A DNA stretch of 64,000 nt from Hahella sp. HNIBRBA332 (GCF_030719035.1 NZ_CP132203.1:6156501-6220500); one strand, 5' to 3'; positions 50,753-59,800 are shown, numbered from the stretch's first letter. The notes: generated by a model not told the origin, from the sequence alone. Made by a program: numbers and translations.

Positions 50753-51667
50753 ATGACTAGGGAACAGCTACGCATATTCGCCGCAGTGGTGAGCGAAGGC
50801 GGGTTCAGGGCGGCGGCCAAAAAATTCTACCGCAGCCAATCCGCGATAAGCAAAACCATCCGCGCGCTGGAGGAGGAAATTGGTTTCCAATTGTTCCAGC
50901 GCGATCGATACCGTCCCAAACTGACCGAAAAAGGGGAGGCTTTCTCCGGAAAAGTGAACGAACTTCTGGCGAAATTCTCCGATCTTGACTCTTACACCCG
51001 CGAACTGGCCATGGGATATGAGCCAGTCATCCGCGTCGCCGTCAATCATATCTGTCCCCTGGAGAAGGTATTGCCGTCTTTGCGGGAGTGCGCCGCACGC
51101 TACGCCAATACCCAGGTGGATTTTTATATTGAAACCCTGGAAGGCGCTATGCAGCGCTTACAGGAGAATCAGGCGGATATCGCCATCACGTATCAGGAAC
51201 GGGTGCATGCCTCTCTGGAAGTGGCCCCATTCAGCCAGATTGTCTTGAAAGTGGTGGCGACGCCGGATTATCTCGCCAACTTGCTGCGTTGCGACAATGG
51301 CGAGCCAGATCTGTGTCGAAGTACGCAGATAGTGGTGGAGGACAGCGCCATCAAGCGCCTCGATGAACGCTATCTGTTGGTGGATAACGGCGGTAAGTGG
51401 GCGGTCAATGACCACAATCTGAAGAAGCGCATGATCCTCGCCGGGCTGGGCTGGGGGCGTCTGCCTTTGCATGAAATCAAAGAAGAGCTGGCCCAGGGCG
51501 AGTTACTGCCGATGCCCCATATCCCATGTGACGCCACTGAAAAAGTCGATCTCTATGTGTTGCGCAAACTGGAGAAGCCCCACGGTCCCGCTGTGCGCTT
51601 TTTATGGGAAAGCCTCACCCGGGCGACGCAAAGAGTTGGCCTGGCCGAGCCAGTCGCGGCTATTTGA
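50753..51667 (+). CDS. LysR-family transcriptional regulator
   Basis: 304 residues. Winged helix EQLRIFAAVVSEGGFRAAAKKFYRSQSAISKTIRALEEEIGFQLFQR (about 4-52), then the two-lobe effector domain (VIRVAVNHICPLEKVLPSLRE; GWGRLPLHEIKEELAQGELLPM). It precedes the ligase-like/amidase-like pair on the same strand, with a hairpin between. It may regulate them or its own upstream gene; no operator could be picked out. Confidence 0.9.
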   Translation: MTREQLRIFAAVVSEGGFRAAAKKFYRSQSAISKTIRALEEEIGFQLFQRDRYRPKLTEKGEAFSGKVNELLAKFSDLDSYTRELAMGYEPVIRVAVNHICPLEKVLPSLRECAARYANTQVDFYIETLEGAMQRLQENQADIAITYQERVHASLEVAPFSQIVLKVVATPDYLANLLRCDNGEPDLCRSTQIVVEDSAIKRLDERYLLVDNGGKWAVNDHNLKKRMILAGLGWGRLPLHEIKEELAQGELLPMPHIPCDATEKVDLYVLRKLEKPHGPAVRFLWESLTRATQRVGLAEPVAAI

Positions 51668-51711
51668 GGGAAAGATGCCGGTAATGTCGGGGAAAATATA
51701 AGCATCTTCCC
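51668..51711 (+). other. Long-loop hairpin downstream of the LysR gene
   Basis: GGGAAAGATGC (51668) and GCATCTTCCC (51702) form a stem with a 23-base loop directly after the stop codon. No U-tract, so perhaps a protein-binding site rather than a terminator. The remaining 300 bases before the next gene show no other clear element. Confidence 0.35.
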
Positions 51712-52015
51712 TGATAACCGTAATAATCGCGGATACTGACCTACTGGGCCTGCTGCTAAGTTCTGCTGCGCACTCCGGCCCGCCGTCCATGATCAGGGCC
51801 GCTCATCAAGCCGGCAGGACGGTGCGCAACAGATTGTTGCCGCGCACCTATGGTCATGACCGCGTCCGGGACCATATTCCAGGGAAAACGTAAGTAAAGG
51901 AAGATGTTATGGACGCTGAAAGAGCTGTCGCCAGCGCGCTCTTACGGTTATCGCCGTTATTCTACTCAACGGGCGCAGACGCTGGGTATCGCGCCACTGT
52001 GGAGGAGTGCCTTTT

Positions 52016-53518
52016 ATGAGCGCTCTACAGTATTTGGAAGCCGCCCAGGGCGATGCGTTGATCACCGCTCGCGAACGTATGAGTTTCGCGAAACTCCGTC
52101 AGGAAGCGGATGCGCTTGCCATCCGTCTGAAAAGCTACTCGATTTGTCGTGTGGGCATCCTGGGCGACAATGACGTCGCCTGGATTATCGCCGATCTGGC
52201 CGCCGCCCGCGCGGGCGCTCTGTGCGCGCCGCTCTCCCCGACGCTCAGCGATGAACAGCTACGTCACGCCATCCGTCAGGCGGGTCTCGAAGCGATTATC
52301 TGCTTTGACGCCGCTAGTGTGCGGTTACGCAAATTATGGCCGGAAAGTCGTCTATTGCAGGTCGGCGGCCACCAGCTGGTTTTGACCGGTTTATACAGCG
52401 ACCCCATGGAGGACGTGGACCGGATCGCTTTTCATGTGGATGACGAAGACATGCTCCGTGGCGTATGCCTGAACCGCCAGGCGCTGGACGCCGTGACGGC
52501 GTCGGTGTGCGCCAGCGCCAATATCACGGCGCAAGACCGCCATTTTTGCTTATTGCCGCTGAACTCGTTGGCGGAGCAGATGGCTGGAACCGGCGCCGCC
52601 CTGGCGGCAGGCGCGGCGACAATCATGCTTCCCGCCGAGCAATGTGGATTTGGCTCAACCATCTTTAATCCGGCGGAACTTTATCGCAGCCTGGTGGATT
52701 ATCGCGCCTCCACTCTGCTGATTACTCCTGAACTGTTAAAGCCCCTGCTCAGTTATATGCAGTCCCGTTCCCTGACCCTGGAGGCCATGCGCTATATGAC
52801 CCTGATTGGCGCTCCGGCGTCCAGGCGTCTAATCAATGCGGCGCGACGTCAGGGGGCGCCGGTATATGCGGGGTATTGCTTGAACGAAGCTGGCTCAATG
52901 GTGTGCTTGAGTACGCCCAAGGCGTATAAGCCAGGCTCTGTGGGAAAACCTTTACCGCACTCGCGAGTGCGCATCAGTGAAGAGGGAGAAGTCATGGTGA
53001 GCGGGGCGCAGAGCCTCGGTTACCTGGGCGGCGGGCCGCGTCGCCCCAATGCACAATGGAACAGCGGAGACCTGGGATATATGGACAACGAAGGATTTTT
53101 ATTTATACGCGGGCGCAAGAAAGATGTGCTGGTGACCGCTGAAGGACGCAGAATTTCCCCGGACTGGATCGAAGCGGAGCTGACCGGAGATCCGCAGATC
53201 CGACAGGCGGCGGTATTTGGTGCGGGAAAGTCCAGTCTGGTGGCGGTGATTGTAGCGGAAGATGCGGATGAACTGACCGCCGTTGTGGAAAGGGTGAACC
53301 GTCGCCTGCCGGAGTTCGCGCAGATCAAGGCGGTGGTTGGCGCAACGCAGGCGTTCAATGTAGCCAATGGATTGCTGCAGTCGTCGGGTCGTAAAAATCG
53401 CGAGGCCATCCAGCAAACCTATCAAGACGATATCGACGCGGTGTATGAGTTGCTCGAAGCCACCAAACGCATGGCCTCGCAGAAGGAGGACAGCAAGGCA
53501 GGGGAGGCGCTGTCTTGA
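52016..53518 (+). CDS. AMP-binding-enzyme homologue without the P-loop (pseudoenzyme candidate)
   Basis: GGAGGAG precedes the ATG by eight bases. 500 residues. The N-terminal subdomain contains DVAWIIADLAAARAGALCAPLSP, and the ANL C-terminal subdomain is well kept: VYAGYCLNEAGSMVC, PGSVGKPLPHSRVRI, WNSGDLGYMDNEGFLFIRGRKKDVLVT. At about residues 148-152, where the T-S/T-G-S-T-G-x-P-K-G phosphate-binding loop should be, the chain goes directly from DEDMLRG to VCLNRQALDAV, a gap of roughly ten residues against the paralogue at 62656-64000. The usual A10 lysine is Arg (SSGRKNR). Adenylation activity is therefore doubtful; a binding, regulatory or decayed role is likelier. Its stop overlaps the amidase-like gene start by four bases. 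Confidence 0.85.
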   Translation: MSALQYLEAAQGDALITARERMSFAKLRQEADALAIRLKSYSICRVGILGDNDVAWIIADLAAARAGALCAPLSPTLSDEQLRHAIRQAGLEAIICFDAASVRLRKLWPESRLLQVGGHQLVLTGLYSDPMEDVDRIAFHVDDEDMLRGVCLNRQALDAVTASVCASANITAQDRHFCLLPLNSLAEQMAGTGAALAAGAATIMLPAEQCGFGSTIFNPAELYRSLVDYRASTLLITPELLKPLLSYMQSRSLTLEAMRYMTLIGAPASRRLINAARRQGAPVYAGYCLNEAGSMVCLSTPKAYKPGSVGKPLPHSRVRISEEGEVMVSGAQSLGYLGGGPRRPNAQWNSGDLGYMDNEGFLFIRGRKKDVLVTAEGRRISPDWIEAELTGDPQIRQAAVFGAGKSSLVAVIVAEDADELTAVVERVNRRLPEFAQIKAVVGATQAFNVANGLLQSSGRKNREAIQQTYQDDIDAVYELLEATKRMASQKEDSKAGEALS

Positions 53519-55059
53519 TCCCGTTTCCCGAATATGAAAAGTATGACGCCATCGGACTGGCGGAGCTGGCGCGATCTGGAGAGATGAGCCCGGATGAGCT
53601 GCTGGAGGCGGCGATCGCTCGCATTGAGTCCCGCAACCCGCTGGTGAACGCGGTGATCAACAAACTCTATGATCAGGCCAGAGCGCAACTTGACCAGTTG
53701 CACCCGCAACAGCCTTTATATGGCGCGCCGTTTTTGCTGCAGGACCTGAATGCAGAAGTGCGCAAGACGCCGACCTCCGCCGGCTCGCGTCTGTTTTGTT
53801 CGCGTCCGGTATTTCATGACTGTGAACTGGTGCAGCGTTATCGACGTGCGGGGCTGGTGATCGCCGGCAAGACTAATACGGCGGAGCTGGGACTGGCGAT
53901 GACCACGGAGCCGCAACTCTTTGGCGCTTCCCGTAACCCCTGGGACCTGAGTCGTTCGCCGGGCGGCTCCAGCGGTGGCGCTGCAGCGGCGGTGGCGGTG
54001 GGCATGGCCCCGGTAGCGCATGCAGTGGATATTGGCGGCTCTCTACGGACGCCGGCGGTCTCCTGCGGTCTGTTTGGCTTCAAACCCTCCAGAGGACGGG
54101 AGCCGGAGGGACTCACTTGGGGACGGCGCCTGCAAGGCATGGCGGTGGATCATGTGATCTCCCGCAGTGTGCGCGATAGCGCCATGCTGTTAAGTGTGAG
54201 CGCGGGGCTGGATAAAACCGAGCAATGCTATCGTCGGGCGCTGACGGGACCTCGTCGTCCCTTGCGAATCGCCATTTGCGAAAAGCCCTTTTTCAGCGCC
54301 ACGCTGAATAATGACAGCCTGCTGGCGCTAGACCGCGCCGCCATGGTCTGCGAGGACATGGGCCATGAAGTGATACAGCATACGCTCAGTCTGGATGAAG
54401 AAGAACTGACTCAGGCCTACCTGACTATCGTGGCGGGAGAAACCGCGCAGATGGTGCGGCAGGTCAGCCCCAGCGGCCGACCGCGTCGAGGGGACCTGGA
54501 GTTGGCGACGCATCTGTTGTTCAACTTGGGATTGAGCAAGACCGCCGCGGAATTCGCCTGGGCGACCCAGGTTATGAATCAGGCGGGACGCAGGCTGGAA
54601 GCCTTATTCCAGCAGTTTGACGTATTGCTTACCCCGGCGATGGCCGGCCCACCGGCCCGTCTTGGCGAATTAGCGCCTTCCCAACAGGAAAAACTATTGT
54701 TGGAACTGGCGCGCAGCTTTCCGATGACGCCGTTGTTGAACCTGCTGGCGCAGAATATTCGCGCCAAAAGTTTCTCACTGACCCCATTCTCGCCTTTGTT
54801 CAACATGGGGGGGCAACCCGCCATGATGTTGCCGGTATGGTGGAATCAGGATGATCTGCCCATTGGCGTTCAGTTTGCCGCGGGCATTGGTCAGGAGCGT
54901 CTTCTGTTCAGTCTGGCGGCGCAGATGGAGCGGGCCTTGCCCTGGTTTCACCGACGACCGCCGCTGGCGGAACCCGCCGATCTGACGTCAGCCGCGCATC
55001 TGGCGTGGCGGAGAACGGCGGGTTATGACTTGGGAGGTCTGATGGCGGCGGAGGGATGA
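53515..55059 (+). CDS. Amidase-signature protein with Gln in place of the catalytic Lys
   Basis: 514 residues of the amidase-signature family. The core reads RSPGGSSGGAAAAVA (cis-Ser, about S152) and VDIGGSLRTPAVSCGLFGFKPSRG (nucleophile, about S176), both kept. The catalytic lysine, normally in a PFLLKD/E-type block about 76 residues earlier, is Gln (PFLLQDLNAE; codon CAG at 53740-53742). The spacings Q76-S152-S176 match the K142-S217-S241 spacing of FAAH as I remember it, so the alignment is firm. Loss of the lysine should block or greatly slow hydrolysis. Translationally coupled to the P-loop-less ligase homologue, so both members of the pair appear to be enzymatically impaired. Substrate unknown. 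Confidence 0.88.
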   Translation: MIPFPEYEKYDAIGLAELARSGEMSPDELLEAAIARIESRNPLVNAVINKLYDQARAQLDQLHPQQPLYGAPFLLQDLNAEVRKTPTSAGSRLFCSRPVFHDCELVQRYRRAGLVIAGKTNTAELGLAMTTEPQLFGASRNPWDLSRSPGGSSGGAAAAVAVGMAPVAHAVDIGGSLRTPAVSCGLFGFKPSRGREPEGLTWGRRLQGMAVDHVISRSVRDSAMLLSVSAGLDKTEQCYRRALTGPRRPLRIAICEKPFFSATLNNDSLLALDRAAMVCEDMGHEVIQHTLSLDEEELTQAYLTIVAGETAQMVRQVSPSGRPRRGDLELATHLLFNLGLSKTAAEFAWATQVMNQAGRRLEALFQQFDVLLTPAMAGPPARLGELAPSQQEKLLLELARSFPMTPLLNLLAQNIRAKSFSLTPFSPLFNMGGQPAMMLPVWWNQDDLPIGVQFAAGIGQERLLFSLAAQMERALPWFHRRPPLAEPADLTSAAHLAWRRTAGYDLGGLMAAEG

Positions 55060-55084
55060 TCCCTCGCCGCCGTAAGAGCGTTGG

Positions 55085-55750
55085 TTAACTGACGGGGGCG
55101 TTCAGGTCTGGCATAAACAGCCGTCTAAAGCGTTCGATCCAGCGACCGATGGGGCCCGCCAGACACACCGGCGCGTCCAGATAAGCAAGGCAGATGCAGT
55201 CCTCGTTTTCCAGGGCGCGGGGACGATGACGTTGATCTCCGCTGCGAATGACGAAGTCGCCTTCTTCGTACACGCCCATTTCATCGGAAAAGCCTCCCTG
55301 TAACACGACAGTCACCTCCTGGCCATAGTGCGCGTGCAAAGGCGCGCGGCCGCCGGCGGAGATCTTTTGCAGACTGAGACGCTGCCGGCCTTTGCGTGAG
55401 ACTTCCAGCACGTATTCGTACACTTTGAACCATTGCTTGCGCCAGTTTACGGCGTTCAAGCCGTCAGGCAGCCAGCGCTGTAGCAGATCTTCCACGGGCT
55501 TTTGCAGCGTCGCCGGCGCGCTTTCCTCCAGCTCGATACGCAACATGATGCGTTCGAATAATGCTTCGCTTAGGTCTTCCTGCGGCAGTTGCTGCAGCAT
55601 TTCCCCGCCCAGGGCGCTGAGGCGCTGGATGCCGGCGCGGCAATGAGGACAGTACTGCAGGTGAACGGCTACGCACAAGGCGAGGTGCGGTGAGGCGCAA
55701 CCCGCTGCGTACTCCATCAGGATGTCATCACTGGGGTGATGTTGACTCAT
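55085..55750 (-). CDS. ChrR-type zinc anti-sigma factor with cupin domain
   Basis: Start at 55750 (MSQHHPSDDILMEYAAG), which overlaps the stop of the sigma-factor gene by four bases; a longer frame is unlikely. 221 residues. The N-terminal zinc anti-sigma domain contains H-L-Q-Y-C-P-H-C (HxxxCxxC, about 33-40). The C-terminal cupin (about 120-205) has HAHYGQEVTVVLQGGFSDEM and GDFVIRSGDQRHRPRA. This is the RpoE/ChrR pairing known for responding to singlet oxygen and organic peroxides. Convergent with the amidase-like gene. Confidence 0.9.
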   Translation of the reverse strand: MSQHHPSDDILMEYAAGCASPHLALCVAVHLQYCPHCRAGIQRLSALGGEMLQQLPQEDLSEALFERIMLRIELEESAPATLQKPVEDLLQRWLPDGLNAVNWRKQWFKVYEYVLEVSRKGRQRLSLQKISAGGRAPLHAHYGQEVTVVLQGGFSDEMGVYEEGDFVIRSGDQRHRPRALENEDCICLAYLDAPVCLAGPIGRWIERFRRLFMPDLNAPVS

Positions 55751-56394
55751 ACTGCTTTTTCCCGTTCCTGCAAAATCACCTTCAGTTTCTGCAGAGCCAG
55801 ACGGACCCTGCTTTTCACAGTACCCAGCGGCAGGCTGAGTTCTTCCGCCACTCGCTGGTGAGACTTGTCTTCCAGATAGACTTTGGCGATGACGTCTCGT
55901 TGCTCTTGCGGCAGATCCCCCAGCGACTGACGGATATTGCGCACGATCACGGCCTGTTGGAACGCGCCAGTGGGCTCGTCGGAGCCCGGCAGGCTCCACA
56001 AATAGTCCGTTTCCACCTGGGTTTCCTGGCTGGAGCGCCCCAACTTGCGCAGCAGGTCGATGCGCGCATTACGGGCGATGGCGAACAACCAGGTTGAAGC
56101 CGCCGCCTTATCGCGGTCGAACTGGGCGGCGCGCCGCCACACGTTGACCATGACTTCCTGCACCAGTTCCTCTGCGTGTTCCTGCATGCCCTGTTTGATG
56201 GCGTAGGCCTTCACTTTGGGGGCGAACGTCTGGAACAGTTGACGGAACGCATCCCGGTCCCGCTGTGCGGCTACCGCTTCTATTAAGGGCGCCAGGACAT
56301 CTTTTGCCGAGGAGGTGTCCTCGTCTGCGTCCTGTTTGTTTGGGTCCATCTTTCGATTAATCGGTAGCACTATGACGTTGTTACTTACCTGCAT
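55747..56394 (-). CDS. ECF sigma factor (RpoE/ChrR type)
   Basis: The start was set at 56394 (MQVSNNVIVLPIN), behind GGAG; a TTG start at 56424 is less likely and 56349 is also possible. About 215 residues. Region 2 is HAEELVQEVMVNVWRRAAQFDRDKAAASTWLFAIARNARIDLLRK. Region 4 is LPQEQRDVIAKVYLEDKSHQRVAEELSLPLGTVKSRVRLALQKL. It is coupled to the ChrR-type anti-sigma gene downstream. An autoregulatory promoter matching the known ECF11/RpoE consensus lies 34-40 bases upstream. Confidence 0.93.
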   Translation of the reverse strand: MQVSNNVIVLPINRKMDPNKQDADEDTSSAKDVLAPLIEAVAAQRDRDAFRQLFQTFAPKVKAYAIKQGMQEHAEELVQEVMVNVWRRAAQFDRDKAAASTWLFAIARNARIDLLRKLGRSSQETQVETDYLWSLPGSDEPTGAFQQAVIVRNIRQSLGDLPQEQRDVIAKVYLEDKSHQRVAEELSLPLGTVKSRVRLALQKLKVILQEREKAV

Positions 56395-56433
56395 AGCGTA
56401 GCAGCTCCAAAATAAACCGGGCAAATAATGTTC

Positions 56434-56463
56434 TAACTACGCTGCTGGTGACGTTTTGGATCA
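56434..56463 (-). promoter_or_regulatory. ECF sigma promoter upstream of the sigma gene
   Basis: On the reverse strand TGATCC (56458-56463) is followed by 18 bases and TAGTTA (56434-56439). From memory the Rhodobacter RpoE consensus is TGATCC-N18-TAAGA. The fit and position immediately before the sigma gene suggest autoregulation. Confidence 0.7.
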
Positions 56464-56486
56464 GTTCAGTCGAGTGTTAGTTAAAT

Positions 56487-57323
56487 TCAGTCGAATAAAG
56501 GTAGCAGCGCTTCCTTTATTTCTGTACGAAGCAGAGGAGACCAGGCGAGTCCCAGCTCCCGTTTGATGTCCGGGAATCCCTCAATCTGCGACAGAGGGAT
56601 GGCGATGATCCCATCGGATGCGCTGGCGTCGATTCCCTGTGGCGCCAGACAGGCGCCGACGCCGGCGGCGACCAGCGCGAGGGCCCACTCTTCATTGTCG
56701 GTGCGGGCGGTGATGGCGAAATCCAGCTGATGCCGCTCCGCGAAGGCGCGCCATTGTCCGGACAGATCGCAGAAGGAGCGTTCCACCAATCCAATGCCGT
56801 TCAGGTCGTCGACGCCAAGTTGGTCTCGTAGGGACAAAGGATGATCGGCGGGCAGTAACAGGCAGTATTCATCGCGCCAGAGGGGATTAAAGCGGTAGTT
56901 TTCCGGACAGCGGTCGCGGCTGACGATGCAAATATCCGTGTTTTCCTCGCCGCGCAGCAGCTCCAGTTGCATCCGGGATTGCAGCGGCGCCAGGCGCGCC
57001 AGCAGCGCTTTAACCCGCTCCAGGCTGACAACGAGGTCCAGGCCAATGCGCAGTGGCGGCAACGGCGCGCTTTGCTGGAAATGCTTCACCAGGGCGTCGC
57101 TTTGCGCCAATAAACGCCGGGCCATATGATGCAGTTCGCGGCCGGCGCGTGTGGTGCGTACGCCTTTTTTGCCCCGTTCCAGCAACAGCGTATCCAATTC
57201 ACTTTCCAGCTTACTGACCGCCAGGGAAATGGACGGTTGCGCCACATGACACTGTTCCGCCGCCGCAGTGATGCTGCCGGTTTCCACGGCGGCGACGTAA
57301 TAACGCAAGGCTCTCAAATCCAT
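56487..57323 (-). CDS. LysR-family transcriptional regulator
   Basis: 278 residues. Winged helix: LRALRYYVAAVETGSITAAAEQCHVAQPSISLAVSKLESELDTLLLER. Effector domain shows IGLDLVVSLERVKALLARL and LALVAAGVGACLAPQGID. It follows the metallo-beta-lactamase-fold gene by 40 bases on the same strand and could be in its operon. Target unknown. Confidence 0.92.
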   Translation of the reverse strand: MDLRALRYYVAAVETGSITAAAEQCHVAQPSISLAVSKLESELDTLLLERGKKGVRTTRAGRELHHMARRLLAQSDALVKHFQQSAPLPPLRIGLDLVVSLERVKALLARLAPLQSRMQLELLRGEENTDICIVSRDRCPENYRFNPLWRDEYCLLLPADHPLSLRDQLGVDDLNGIGLVERSFCDLSGQWRAFAERHQLDFAITARTDNEEWALALVAAGVGACLAPQGIDASASDGIIAIPLSQIEGFPDIKRELGLAWSPLLRTEIKEALLPLFD

Positions 57324-57363
57324 ACTGGCTCCGTTGGTGGAAAGTTAAGCCATTGTCTCTTCA

Positions 57364-58293
57364 CTACTGTGAAGAGAACACAGGGTAATGGGGCAGGCTG
57401 GCGGCGATCAATTCATCATGCGCCGGCACAATGGTCAGGTCCGGCTCCTGCTGTTGCAAGTTGTGTAATTGAGTCACCATACGCTCAGTCAGGTCGTCGT
57501 CATCATTTAAGTTCGCCATCCAGCGCACGAATCCTGGGCGAGGACTGTCATCCTGAACCCCTTTCAGGGTCCAGGTGGCGTCGCCGATGAAGAAGTACCG
57601 CGTTTGCGGGTTCAGGGTCAAATATAGCCCTAATTGACCGCGGGTATGACCGGGAATCTCCACCAGGACGACGGAGCCGTCGCCGTATACATCCAGACTG
57701 CGTTCAAAGCCTTTGAATTCCGCGTCCTCCAGCGTCAGGAAGCGCCATTGAATGCTTGCTTCCTCCAGCTGAGAGTGCAGAAACGCCGGCGGCTCGCCCT
57801 GCAAGGCCGCACCATACTCCTTTTGCTGCACCCAGATGGGAACGCCGGGAAAGTCCACCACGCCGCTGGCGTGATCCCAATGCAGATGGGACAGCACGAT
57901 CGCCTTCAGGCTTTTGGCGTCATAACCATTCGCCGCCAACTGGTCGGCGACAGGAACGCCTTTTTCATAGGCGAACAACGAGCGCGCCCACCAGGGATTG
58001 ACCTCGAATTGAACGTCTACCTGACGTCCCAGCCCGGTGTCGTAAAGCAAGTCGCCGTCAGGATGGTGAATCAGCACCGCGCCATGGGATAACTTGCGGC
58101 GGGTAAACCAGCTGCCGCTGGCCACCACCATGGCTTCCTGGGCTCCGCTGGAGGCCCCGGTTTCAAGGTAAGAAAAACGAATCTCCTCGGCGTGTCCAAG
58201 TGGCGCAAGCAAAAGTTGCAACGCCATGGCTGCGACGACCGCCTGCAGTCGGCTGATGAATACTTTGTGTGAATGAGGGCTCCAGAATGTCAT
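57364..58293 (-). CDS. Exported metallo-beta-lactamase-fold hydrolase
   Basis: 309 residues. CAGGA precedes the start. Signal sequence (about 14-36, ending PLGHAEE). The metal site is L-S-H-L-H-W-D-H-A-S-G, with later His and Asp ligands in EIPGHTRGQLGLYL and FIGDATWTL, then VPAHDE. It resembles the N-acyl-homoserine lactonase/AttM-like and related periplasmic MBL hydrolases. Lactonase activity is possible but cannot be told from other MBL hydrolases by sequence alone. It may form a two-gene unit with the following LysR gene. Confidence 0.85.
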   Translation of the reverse strand: MTFWSPHSHKVFISRLQAVVAAMALQLLLAPLGHAEEIRFSYLETGASSGAQEAMVVASGSWFTRRKLSHGAVLIHHPDGDLLYDTGLGRQVDVQFEVNPWWARSLFAYEKGVPVADQLAANGYDAKSLKAIVLSHLHWDHASGVVDFPGVPIWVQQKEYGAALQGEPPAFLHSQLEEASIQWRFLTLEDAEFKGFERSLDVYGDGSVVLVEIPGHTRGQLGLYLTLNPQTRYFFIGDATWTLKGVQDDSPRPGFVRWMANLNDDDDLTERMVTQLHNLQQQEPDLTIVPAHDELIAASLPHYPVFSSQ

Positions 58294-58411
58294 GTCTTAT
58301 TCCTGTGGATGGGTGTCCCTGCAGAATAAGACAGACGTTTTTATAGTTAAAATATAGTGTTTTTATACGATAACAATAAAAATTATATGGATGAAGTGCG
58401 AGTGATATTTG

Positions 58412-59800
58412 TCAGGGGAATGATACCTGTACGCGCAGTCCGGGTTGCTGGTCTTCCCGGTCGTCTAGAGAAATGCGCGCCCGGTGCAGATCCGCAATGC
58501 GTTGGCAGATGGAGAGGCCAAGACCGCTGCCGATTTCATTCTGCTGCTTGCCGCGGTGAAATCGCTCCATCGCCTGCTGACGTTGCTCTGGAGGAATGCC
58601 GGGACCCTGATCTTCAATTACCAGGGTTTTATCCTTCACCAGTAGAGTGATCTGCGAGTTTTTGGGCGAATAGCGCAAGGCGTTGTCCAGCAGATTACGC
58701 AGCAAGATACTGAGTGCCGCGGGATTGCCCTGAATCGGCGCGCAGCCGTCTGCATTGAACTCCGCACGGATATTCTTCTCTTCAATCAAGGGCTGTGATT
58801 CCCGCAGGATGTCCTGGCACAGCATATCTATCTGCACCAGCTGGGCGTCGCTGAGGGCGCGCTCGTGGTCGAGGCGGCTGAGCTGCAGCAACTGCTCCAC
58901 CATATGAATCAGACGATCCAGGCCGCGCAGGGCTTTGTGCAGGCAGTCGGACACAGGCTCGGATTGCGCCATTTCCTGGGCGTTCTGTAAATGCACTTTC
59001 ACCCCGGCGAGAGGGGTGCGTAGTTCGTGGGCGGCGTCGGCGGTGAATTGTCGTTCGCGATCCGATGTGGCCTGTAGACGCTGGAACAGATCGTTGATGG
59101 CGTCGACCAGGATGGCGAGTTCAGAGGGATAGTCGGCGTCATCCAGGATTTGCAGGTTGGCGTAGTCCCTTTGCTTCAGCTCCTTGGAGATGGTGGAGAG
59201 GGGCCTCAAGGCGCGCGTGACCGCCCAACTGACGCCCAGCAGAATAATCGGAATAAGCAGCAACGACGGCCAAATCACATGCTCGGCGATTTCCTTCGTC
59301 AACTCGCTGCGAACGTCTTCCTGTTGCGCTACCTGAATCCAGATACGCAGATTCTCATCGAACAAGGTAAAGGTGCGCCATGATTCGCCAGCGACCTTAT
59401 CGGAGTTGAAGCCAGCCTGATGACGGGTAAATCCCTGTGACGCGGCCTTGGTCTGAATCAACAGCTTACCGCTCTCGCTCCAGACCTGAAACGCCAGTTT
59501 CTTCTCATACTTGTGGCCCAGAGGCGTGTATTCCTCGCCGTCGCTCAATTCCGCTTCTTCTTTCTCGTCGAGAGCATAGTCCTCATACACCAGGGCGTCC
59601 TGCAGGTGTTCCAGATTGGTCCTCTTCATCTGGCTGGCCAGCAGGCTTTGCAGCATGCGGGCCATTTGCGCCAGCTCGGCGTCGAACAGTTCTTCCACCT
59701 GCTCCTGGGAGTCATGGTAATTGGCCAGGGCGGTGAAAAGGCCGCCCAGACAGATAATAGAAATCAGTGAAATCAGCAGAAAGCGTTTGATGGAGCGCAT
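58412..59800 (-). CDS. Sensor histidine kinase (PmrB/QseC class)
   Basis: 462 residues. First membrane helix about 5-28, an extracytoplasmic domain of about 145 residues with a D/E-rich centre (EDYALDEKEEAELSDGEEY), second helix about 175-195, HAMP, then the phospho-acceptor about H258 in ADAAHELRTPLAGV. HATPase_c: N-box LRNLLDNALRYS, G boxes DQGPGIPPEQR and GSGLGLSICQRIADLHRA. The acidic extracytoplasmic stretch recalls cation-sensing PmrB/PhoQ-like kinases. Its start overlaps the response-regulator stop by one base. Confidence 0.9.
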   Translation of the reverse strand: MRSIKRFLLISLISIICLGGLFTALANYHDSQEQVEELFDAELAQMARMLQSLLASQMKRTNLEHLQDALVYEDYALDEKEEAELSDGEEYTPLGHKYEKKLAFQVWSESGKLLIQTKAASQGFTRHQAGFNSDKVAGESWRTFTLFDENLRIWIQVAQQEDVRSELTKEIAEHVIWPSLLLIPIILLGVSWAVTRALRPLSTISKELKQRDYANLQILDDADYPSELAILVDAINDLFQRLQATSDRERQFTADAAHELRTPLAGVKVHLQNAQEMAQSEPVSDCLHKALRGLDRLIHMVEQLLQLSRLDHERALSDAQLVQIDMLCQDILRESQPLIEEKNIRAEFNADGCAPIQGNPAALSILLRNLLDNALRYSPKNSQITLLVKDKTLVIEDQGPGIPPEQRQQAMERFHRGKQQNEIGSGLGLSICQRIADLHRARISLDDREDQQPGLRVQVSFP

